Source of the DNA: Sphaerimonospora mesophila NBRC 14179 = JCM 3151
GTDB lineage: Bacteria; Actinomycetota; Actinomycetes; Streptosporangiales; Streptosporangiaceae
Reading direction: 5' to 3'
Assembly: GCA_001552515.1 (NCBI GenBank)
Contig: BCRI01000007.1
Location: 48,428 to 112,427 of the forward strand
Length of the DNA stretch: 64,000 nucleotides
Made by a program: the position numbers and the translations under genes. Shown here piece after piece: positions 1 through 6,369 of the stretch (position 1 is its first letter; every line of letters begins with the position of its first letter). Under the pieces are notes generated by a model. The model ran no database searches. It was given only the letters and a program-made list of their open reading frames with translations, and was not told where the DNA came from.

Positions 1-705
1 GGCGGGGTGCTCGCCGCCGTGCTCGTGGCCGTGGCGATGGAGCGGTTCGCCTATCGCCCGTTACGCAACGCGCCGCGGCTGGCGCCTCTGATCACGGCGA
101 TCGGCGTGTCGATCGCGCTGCAGGAGGCGGTGCGGCTCTACTACCCCGACGCCCGGTCGAAGCTGGCGTTCCCGCAGTTGATCAGCGGGTCGCCGATCCC
201 GATCGGATTCGGCGCGAGCGTGGACCGGGCCTCGGTCGTGGTGGTGCTCGTGTCGGTGCTCTGCATGGTGGCGTTGACGCTGTTCGTACGGCGGAGCCGC
301 ATGGGGCGGGCGATGCAGGCGACCGCGCAGGACCCGGACACCGCCCGGCTGATGGGGATCGACATCGACCGGGTGATCGTGGTGTCGTTCGTGCTGGGGG
401 CGGCACTGGCGGCGGTGGCCGGGATGGCGCAGGGGCTGTACCTGGGGCAGATCGACTTCCGGATGGGGTTCATCGCCGGGTTGAAGGCGTTCACCGCGGC
501 GGTGCTGGGCGGGATCGGCAACATCCAGGGCGCGGTGGTCGGCGGGTTCGCGCTCGGCCTGGTCGAGGTGATGGCGGTGCAGTACATCCCCGGCCAGTTC
601 GGCGGCGGGGCGTGGAAGGACGTGTGGGCGTTCGCACTGCTGATCTTGGTGCTGGTCTTCCGGCCGCAGGGGCTGCTGGGTGAGCGAGTGGCGGACCGGG
701 CATGA
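1..705 (+). CDS. livH: LivH-type branched-chain amino acid ABC permease (5' truncated)
   Basis: C-terminal part of a polytopic inner-membrane permease that with LivM forms the channel for branched-chain amino acids. The reading frame is open from the first base, so the start lies outside the window; about 234 residues are visible against 290-310 for the family. Hydrophobic helices alternate with a cytoplasmic loop containing TAQDPDTARLMGIDIDRV, the usual EAA-like coupling loop, and the protein ends with the FRPQGLLG motif typical of LivH/LivM. Its stop overlaps the next start as ATGA, so translation is probably coupled to livM. No substrate-binding protein (LivK) gene is in view; it may lie upstream. 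Confidence 0.93.
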   Translation, partial: GGVLAAVLVAVAMERFAYRPLRNAPRLAPLITAIGVSIALQEAVRLYYPDARSKLAFPQLISGSPIPIGFGASVDRASVVVVLVSVLCMVALTLFVRRSRMGRAMQATAQDPDTARLMGIDIDRVIVVSFVLGAALAAVAGMAQGLYLGQIDFRMGFIAGLKAFTAAVLGGIGNIQGAVVGGFALGLVEVMAVQYIPGQFGGGAWKDVWAFALLILVLVFRPQGLLGERVADRA

Positions 706-2402
706 GCGGCGGAGCGAACACCCCACTGCGGCGGCTGGTCGAGAAGGGCCGGGCGTCGACGGCCACGGCCCGTACGGCGACGCTGCTCGGCGCGGCGTCG
801 AGCCTCGCTTCGACGTTCCTGGCCTGGTCGTACGGCAGCGCGTTCCCCGGAGACCTGACGATCTACGGTTACCCCGGCGGCGCCCAGGTGCACGTGCTGG
901 TGCTGGCGGCGGTCGCGATCGCGCTGCTGCTGATCGAGGTCAGCCCTCTGCGCCGGGTGGTGACGCCGGGCGGGGTGGGCGGCACGGTCCGCGTCCTGGC
1001 CTCGGGCGTGTTCCTGATCACGGCGTTCACGGTGCTCGCGATCGGCGTCGAGCTGGGCGGGCTGATCAACGTGGAGTGGGGCGGCTGGGTGGCCCTGGTG
1101 GCCGCCGCGGTGTTCGCCGTGGCCGCCCGGCTGCTGCCCGCCGATCGGCCGGCGGTGTGGTCGTACCGCCTGCCGGACTGGGTGGAGTTCCTGGTCATCG
1201 CCGTCGTGCTGGGCCTGGCGCTGGCCGCGTTCGTGCAGGCGCTGGCGATCCCCGAGTGGGAGATCTTCCTGTGTTACCTGGTCGCCCTTGGCGCTGCCCT
1301 GGCGGCGGCCTGGCGACTGGGGCTGGCCGCGTGGATCTCCGCGGTGGGCGCGCGGCACCGGGGAGTGACGGTGACCGCCGCGTTCGTCGTCGCCGCGGCG
1401 TTCCCGTTCACCCAGGGCTCGGACAACCACTGGCTGAACGTGATGGTCAACGTGGGGATCTTCGCCACCACGGCGATCGGACTGAACATCGTGGTCGGCC
1501 TGGCCGGGCTGCTGGACCTGGGATACGTCGCCTTCCTCGGCGTGGGCGCGTACGTGGGGGCGCTGCTGTCCGGGGCCGCGGCGAGCTCCATCGGCTGGAA
1601 TCCGCCGTTCGCGGTCACCGTGGTGATCGGCGCGGTGGTCACCGCGATCGTCGGGGTGATCATCGGGACGCCGACGCTGCGGGTGCGCGGCGACTATCTG
1701 GCGATCGTGACGCTGGGCTTCGGTGAGATCTTCCGGATCACCGTGAACAACCTCGACGGCAGCACCGGCCCGCAGGTGACGAACGGGCCGAACGGCATCC
1801 CGGGGATCCCGGACCTGGTGTTCCTCGGGGTGGACTTCGGCCAGTCGCACACGATCTTCGGCATGAACCTGGGATATTTCGCGAACTACTTCTTCCTGGA
1901 ACTGGTGCTGATCGCGTTCGTGATCCTGGTGTTCTCGCGGATGAACAACTCCCGGCTCGGCCGGGCCTGGCTGGCGATCCGCGAGGACGAGGTGGCCGCG
2001 CAGGCGGCGGGGATCAACACGTTCCGGTTGAAGCTGCTGGCCTTCGCTCTCGGTGCGACGCTCGCCGGGATGGCGGGCACCATCCAGGCGCACGCCATCT
2101 CCTCCATCACCCCCGACTCCTATCAGTTCCTCAACTCGGCGTTCCTGGTCGCCGCGGTGGTGCTCGGCGGGATGGGCACGGTCACCGGCGCGATGCTCGG
2201 GTCGGTGGTGCTGTTGCTGCTGCCGGAGAAGTTCCGGTTCTTCCAGGACAACAAGCTGCTGATCTTCGGCCTGACGTTGGTGCTGATGATGCGGTTCCGG
2301 CCGGAGGGAATGATCGCGAACAAGCGCCGGCAGGCGGAGTTCCACGAGGAGGAGATCTCCGAGCGGCTCGGCCGGGAGGCCCAGGCGGAGGGAGCGCGAT
2401 GA
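702..2402 (+). CDS. livM: LivM-type branched-chain amino acid ABC permease with long N-terminal extension
   Basis: Second membrane subunit of the branched-chain amino acid importer. The canonical LivM domain starts near residue 230 (LNIVVGLAGLLDLGYVAF) and carries the expected GDYLAIVTLGFGEI segment, the AWLAIREDEVAAQAAGIN coupling loop and the terminal FRPEGMI motif. The first ~230 residues are an extra hydrophobic portion with roughly five predicted membrane segments, making 566 aa against 320-460 for most LivM proteins. ATG overlaps the livH stop by four bases; its own stop overlaps livG the same way. Function of the extension is unknown. Confidence 0.92.
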   Translation: MSGGANTPLRRLVEKGRASTATARTATLLGAASSLASTFLAWSYGSAFPGDLTIYGYPGGAQVHVLVLAAVAIALLLIEVSPLRRVVTPGGVGGTVRVLASGVFLITAFTVLAIGVELGGLINVEWGGWVALVAAAVFAVAARLLPADRPAVWSYRLPDWVEFLVIAVVLGLALAAFVQALAIPEWEIFLCYLVALGAALAAAWRLGLAAWISAVGARHRGVTVTAAFVVAAAFPFTQGSDNHWLNVMVNVGIFATTAIGLNIVVGLAGLLDLGYVAFLGVGAYVGALLSGAAASSIGWNPPFAVTVVIGAVVTAIVGVIIGTPTLRVRGDYLAIVTLGFGEIFRITVNNLDGSTGPQVTNGPNGIPGIPDLVFLGVDFGQSHTIFGMNLGYFANYFFLELVLIAFVILVFSRMNNSRLGRAWLAIREDEVAAQAAGINTFRLKLLAFALGATLAGMAGTIQAHAISSITPDSYQFLNSAFLVAAVVLGGMGTVTGAMLGSVVLLLLPEKFRFFQDNKLLIFGLTLVLMMRFRPEGMIANKRRQAEFHEEEISERLGREAQAEGAR

Positions 2403-3202
2403 AGTCGGCCGGCGAGGACACGCAGCGTGGTCCGGTGCTGGAGGCGTCCGGGGTGACGATGCGCTTCGGCGGGCTGACCGCGGTCGACGGCGTCGACTTC
2501 ACGGTGGGCGAGAGGGAGATCGTCGGGCTGATCGGCCCGAACGGGGCGGGCAAGACCACGTTCTTCAACTGCCTGACCGGCATGTACGTGCCCACGGCCG
2601 GCCGGGTGACCTACCGCGGCACTCCGCTTTCCGGCAAACCCCACCTGGTCACCAAGACCGGCATCGCCCGCACCTTCCAGAACATCCGGTTGTTCCCGAA
2701 CATGACGGCGCTGGAGAACGTGAAGGTCGGCCGGCACTGCCGTACCACCGTCGGCGCGCTCTCCGCGCTGGTGCGCGGCCCGAAGTATCGGCGGGAGGAA
2801 CGGGAGACCGAGGCCAGGGCCCGGGAGCTGCTCGACTTCGTCGGCCTGGCCGACACCTCCGACGGCCTGGCCCGCAACCTGTCCTACGGCGACCAGCGGC
2901 GGCTGGAGATCGCCCGGGCACTGGCCAGCGACCCCGGCCTGCTGCTGCTGGACGAGCCGACCGCAGGAATGAACCCGCAGGAGACCCAGCAGACCAAGGA
3001 CCTGGTGTTCAAGATCCGGGAACGCGGCCTGGCCGTGGTGGTGATCGAACACGACATGCGGTTCATCTTCACCCTCTGCGACCGGGTCGCCGTGCTCGTC
3101 CAGGGACGCAAGCTCACCGAGGGCAGCCCGGGCGAGGTGCAGCGCGACGAGCGGGTGATCGCCGCCTACATCGGCACGCCGGCGGGATCGGAGCAGTCAT
3201 GA
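2399..3202 (+). CDS. livG: LivG-type ABC transporter ATPase
   Basis: Cytoplasmic ATPase of the branched-chain amino acid importer, 267 aa. Walker A GPNGAGKT is at residues 46-53, Q-loop in IARTFQNIRLF, the signature is LSYGDQRR, Walker B/D-loop LLLDEPTAGMNPQET, and the switch His in VVVIEHDMRF. The degenerate LSYGDQ signature, the NPQET segment and the C-terminal AYIGT are characteristic of LivG rather than LivF. ATGA overlaps join it to livM upstream and livF downstream. Confidence 0.95.
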   Translation: MKSAGEDTQRGPVLEASGVTMRFGGLTAVDGVDFTVGEREIVGLIGPNGAGKTTFFNCLTGMYVPTAGRVTYRGTPLSGKPHLVTKTGIARTFQNIRLFPNMTALENVKVGRHCRTTVGALSALVRGPKYRREERETEARARELLDFVGLADTSDGLARNLSYGDQRRLEIARALASDPGLLLLDEPTAGMNPQETQQTKDLVFKIRERGLAVVVIEHDMRFIFTLCDRVAVLVQGRKLTEGSPGEVQRDERVIAAYIGTPAGSEQS

Positions 3203-3915
3203 CCGCGATGCTCGAGGTGGACGACCTGCGGGTCGCCTACGGCAACATCCTGGCCGTCAAGGGGATCAGCTTCCGGGTCGAGCAGGGGCAGGTCGTCACG
3301 CTGATCGGCGGGAACGGCGCCGGCAAGACCACCACGCTGCGCACCCTGTCCGGGCTGCTCCACCCCGTCGGCGGCCAGATCAGGTTCAAGGGCCGGCGGA
3401 TCGACGGCATGGCCGCGCACAAGATCGTCGAGTTGGGGATCGCGCACTCGCCGGAGGGCCGGCACATCTTCCCCCGCATGACGATCGAGGAGAACCTGCT
3501 GCTCGGCGCCTACCTGCGCCGTGACGGCGCGGCGATCGAGCAGGACGTGCGGCGGGCCTATGAGCTGTTCCCGGTGCTCGGCGAGCGTCGCAGGCAGGCG
3601 GCAGGGACGCTCTCGGGCGGCGAGCAGCAGATGCTCGCGATGGGTCGAGCCATGATGAGCCGGCCCGAGCTGCTCATGCTCGACGAGCCGTCCATGGGCC
3701 TGTCCCCCATCATGATGCAGAAGATCATGGAGACCGTCGCCGCGCTCAAGGAGTCCGGCACCACGATCCTGCTGGTCGAGCAGAACGCCCAAGCCGCGCT
3801 CAACCTCGCCGACCGCGGCTACGTGCTGGAGACCGGCCGCATCGTGCTCGAAGACCACGGGCAGGCCCTGCTCGGCAACGACCAGGTACGCAAGGCCTAC
3901 CTCGGCGAAGACTAG
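3199..3915 (+). CDS. livF: LivF-type ABC transporter ATPase
   Basis: Second ATPase of the importer, 238 aa. Walker A GGNGAGKT is at residues 37-44, the signature LSGGEQQMLAMGRAMMS and Walker B LLMLDEPSMGLSPIMMQ are complete, and the protein ends in the usual KAYLGED. It overlaps livG by four bases and is the last gene of the operon; a long-hairpin repeat follows before the convergent VOC gene. Confidence 0.95.
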   Translation: MTAMLEVDDLRVAYGNILAVKGISFRVEQGQVVTLIGGNGAGKTTTLRTLSGLLHPVGGQIRFKGRRIDGMAAHKIVELGIAHSPEGRHIFPRMTIEENLLLGAYLRRDGAAIEQDVRRAYELFPVLGERRRQAAGTLSGGEQQMLAMGRAMMSRPELLMLDEPSMGLSPIMMQKIMETVAALKESGTTILLVEQNAQAALNLADRGYVLETGRIVLEDHGQALLGNDQVRKAYLGED

Positions 3916-3950
3916 AGCATCGGTCAGGCATCGTCACCGCTGCCGCGGCG

Positions 3951-4048
3951 TCGGTCACTGCGCCGGGAGGAAGCTCCGGTCCGCTGCGAAGCCCGCTGGC
4001 CGCGGGCTTCCCGTGCGGTCCTCGCTCCCTCCCGCTCCGCTCCCTGCC
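3951..4048. repeat. Long-hairpin intergenic repeat, copy 1
   Basis: Intergenic element between the convergent livF and VOC genes. It contains a perfect 9-bp stem GAAGCCCGC (3988-3996) / GCGGGCTTC (4002-4010) with a 5-base loop. Outside this, GGGAGGAAGCTCCGGTCCGC (3965-3984) and the reverse complement of the GCGGTCCTCGCTCCCTCCC stretch (4015-4033) still match at most positions, so the element could fold as one long imperfect hairpin. Copies occur at 6271-6368 (inverted) and 49119-49204. Placement at convergent 3' ends suggests a bidirectional terminator or a palindromic mobile repeat; neither is proven. Confidence 0.75.
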
Positions 4049-4075
4049 CCCGGATGGCGGCTACTGACCGACTCT

Positions 4076-4531
4076 CTAGACGACGCAGAACTCGTTGCCC
4101 TCCGGATCCTGCAGCACCACGGCGTAGTACTCCATGCCCGGATCGTCCATGATCCGCAGTACGGTGGCACCGGCCCTGGTCAGCCGTTCCACGGTAGCGG
4201 TGACCCGCTGCGTGCGTACCGCCAACGGGACGTCGCGCCCACCGCCCACCTTCAGATCGAGGTGCACCCGATTCTTGGCGACCTTGGGTTCTGGAACCTG
4301 CTGGAACCACACCCGCGGCCCCTGCCCGGCAGGGTCGACGATCGACTCCGGGCTGTCTCCGGCACCGGCCGGCAGCTCTTCTTCCGGCACCCCCATGTCC
4401 GCCCAATAATCCCGCCACGTGGCGTGTCCCCCCGGCGGAGGCTCGGGCACGTACCCCAGGGCCTCGCACCAGAACGCCACCAGTCTCCGCGGATCGGCGC
4501 AGTCGATCGTCAGTTGCAGGGTCATCTCCAT
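4076..4531 (-). CDS. VOC/glyoxalase-like protein
   Basis: 151-aa protein of the vicinal oxygen chelate superfamily (glyoxalase/bleomycin-resistance fold). Two beta-alpha-beta halves are visible: LTIDCADPRRLVAFWCEALGY at the N terminus and NRVHLDLKVGG ... GATVLRIMDDPGMEYYAVVLQDPEGNEFCVV at the C terminus, with the usual DPEGNEFC ending. The substrate cannot be told from sequence; members include lyases, dioxygenases and binding proteins, and many small actinobacterial ones are uncharacterised. It is a single gene, convergent with livF and divergent from the aldehyde dehydrogenase. Confidence 0.85.
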   Translation of the reverse strand: MEMTLQLTIDCADPRRLVAFWCEALGYVPEPPPGGHATWRDYWADMGVPEEELPAGAGDSPESIVDPAGQGPRVWFQQVPEPKVAKNRVHLDLKVGGGRDVPLAVRTQRVTATVERLTRAGATVLRIMDDPGMEYYAVVLQDPEGNEFCVV

Positions 4532-4722
4532 GCCAGGAGCCTGCCAGATGGGTCTGACATATCTCGGTCGTAGCCGTTACCCCCTCCCACTGGAAGAATC
4601 CCCTGGTCGACCCCGTGCTCCAGCGGCGTCGACGACGACACCGCGGAGGCGTGTAGGCAGGAGGCCCGGTGGAGAATACGGTGTAGTCGAGGCTGAAGAC
4701 ACCAAAAAATCCGGAGGTCGGT

Positions 4723-6228
4723 GTGACCCGCCAGATCGTTTCCGTCATCGGGGACAGTGAGGCCGTTTCCGGCACGGCCTACGAGTCAATCAACCCGGCC
4801 CGGCCCGACGAGATCGTCGCGACCGTCATGCTGGCCGATGCCGACACGTTCGCCGGCGCGTGCCGTACGGCGGCGGCCGCCCAGCGGGAGTGGGCGCACG
4901 TCCCGGCGCCGGTACGGGGGCGGGTGATCGCGTCGATCGGCCGCCTGGTCGAGGCCAACACCGAGGCGCTGGCCAGGCTGGTCACCGAGGAGATCGGCAA
5001 GCCGTACGCCGAGGCGCTGGGCGAGGTGCGGGAGATCGTCGACACCTGCGACTTCTTCCTGGGCGAGGGCCGCCGCCTCTACGGGCAGACGGTGCCGTCG
5101 GAGATGCCGGACAAGAGCCTGTTCACGTTCCGGGTGCCGGTCGGGGTGGCCGCGATCGTGACGGCGGGCAACTTCCCGGTGGCCGTCCCCTCGTGGTATC
5201 TGGTGCCCGCCCTGCTCTGCGGCAACGCGGTGGTGTGGAAGCCCGCCGAGTACGCCGCGGCCTCAGCCCACGCGCTCTATCGGCTGTTCGCGGCGGCCGG
5301 GCTGCCCCCCGGCGTGCTGGACATCGTCTTCGCCTCCGGCGCCGACACCTACGCGGGCCTGGACGCTGCGCTGGCCGAGGGCACCGTCCACAAGGTCGGC
5401 TTCACCGGGTCCAGCGAGGTGGGCCGGAAGATCGGCGAGCTGTGCGGGCGGCACCTGCAGTCGCCGTGCCTCGAGCTCGGGGGCAAGAACCCCATGGTCG
5501 TCATGCCCGACGCCGATCTCGACCTCGCCGTCGAGGGCGCCCTGTTCTCCGGTTTCGGCACGGCCGGGCAGCGGTGCACCTCGCTCGGCACGGTCATCGT
5601 GCACGAGGACGTCCACGACGAGTTCCTCGGCCGGTTCGCCGAGGCCGTACGGAACGCGAAGATCGGCGACCCGACCGGCGACGTGCTGTACGGCCCGCTG
5701 CTGGACCACAGGTTCGCCGAGCGATACGAGGAGTACCTCACCTGGGTCCGGCCGCACCACACCGTGCTGCCCGGGCCGACCGGCCGGATGGACGGCACGG
5801 GCCTGTACTACCACCCGGTCATCGTGGACGGGATCCGCCCCGACGACCGGCTGTTCCTGGAGGAGACCTTCGGCCCGATCGTGGGGGTGACCACGTTCGG
5901 CACGCTGGACGAGGCGATCGAGCTGGCCAACCGGCCCGGGTACGGACTGTCGTCGTCGATCTACACCACCGATCCGAAAGCGGCGTTCCGGTTCCGGTCC
6001 GGCATCTCGGCGGGCATGGTCAGCGTGAACAACTCGACGTCCGGCGCCGAGGCCCACCTGCCGTTCGGCGGGAACGGCAGGTCGGGCAACGGGAGCAGGC
6101 AGAGCGGGATGTGGGTCCTCGACCAGTTCACCCGGTGGCAGGCGATGAACTGGGACTACTCGGGCCGCCTGCAGAAGGCCCAGATGGACGTGGCGGAGAT
6201 CACGCCCGATCTGGGCTTCCGGCTCTGA
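4723..6228 (+). CDS. NAD(P)-dependent aldehyde dehydrogenase
   Basis: 501-aa ALDH superfamily enzyme oxidising an aldehyde to the acid. The general base Glu251 lies in LELGGKNP and the nucleophile Cys285 in GTAGQRCTS; the cofactor segments NFPVAVPSW, KPAEYAAAS and FTGSSEVGR are intact. The end, which follows FGGNGRSGNGSRQSG, resembles ALDH7-like bacterial enzymes, but this is not enough to name a substrate. A GTG start at 4723 is chosen because CCGGAGG lies about nine bases upstream. It is divergent from the VOC gene with a ~190-bp promoter region, and convergent with the FtsH-like gene across hairpin-repeat copy 2. Confidence 0.92.
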   Translation: MTRQIVSVIGDSEAVSGTAYESINPARPDEIVATVMLADADTFAGACRTAAAAQREWAHVPAPVRGRVIASIGRLVEANTEALARLVTEEIGKPYAEALGEVREIVDTCDFFLGEGRRLYGQTVPSEMPDKSLFTFRVPVGVAAIVTAGNFPVAVPSWYLVPALLCGNAVVWKPAEYAAASAHALYRLFAAAGLPPGVLDIVFASGADTYAGLDAALAEGTVHKVGFTGSSEVGRKIGELCGRHLQSPCLELGGKNPMVVMPDADLDLAVEGALFSGFGTAGQRCTSLGTVIVHEDVHDEFLGRFAEAVRNAKIGDPTGDVLYGPLLDHRFAERYEEYLTWVRPHHTVLPGPTGRMDGTGLYYHPVIVDGIRPDDRLFLEETFGPIVGVTTFGTLDEAIELANRPGYGLSSSIYTTDPKAAFRFRSGISAGMVSVNNSTSGAEAHLPFGGNGRSGNGSRQSGMWVLDQFTRWQAMNWDYSGRLQKAQMDVAEITPDLGFRL

Positions 6229-6270
6229 CCGGCGAGTCATCGGCTCTCGATTCGCTGATCTTCGCGTGAT

Positions 6271-6368
6271 CGAGGGAGCGGAGCGGGAGGGAGCGAGGAC
6301 CGCACGCGGAAGCCCACGCCAGCGGGCTTCGCAACGGACCGGAGCTTCCTCCCAGCGCGGCGACCGGC
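6271..6368. repeat. Long-hairpin intergenic repeat, copy 2 (inverted)
   Basis: Inverted copy of the element at 3951-4048, roughly 90 percent identical by eye, lying between the convergent aldehyde dehydrogenase and FtsH-like genes and starting within a few bases of the latter's stop. Its apical stem reads, on the minus strand, GAAGCCCGC / GTGGGCTTC, so one G-C pair of copy 1 has become a G-T wobble and the stem still folds. The flanking GGGAGGAAGC and GCTCCCTCCC arms are conserved. Confidence 0.75.
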
Positions 6369-6369
6369 C

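Noticed and set aside
141..2345. Long open frame on the minus strand through livH-livM
   Set aside because: Codon use and composition are those of an antisense shadow in very GC-rich DNA, and the plus-strand proteins are clear family members.
4723..6228. Naming the dehydrogenase as alpha-aminoadipic semialdehyde dehydrogenase
   Set aside because: The ending and Cys region resemble ALDH7, but the substrate-specific residues cannot be verified from sequence alone.
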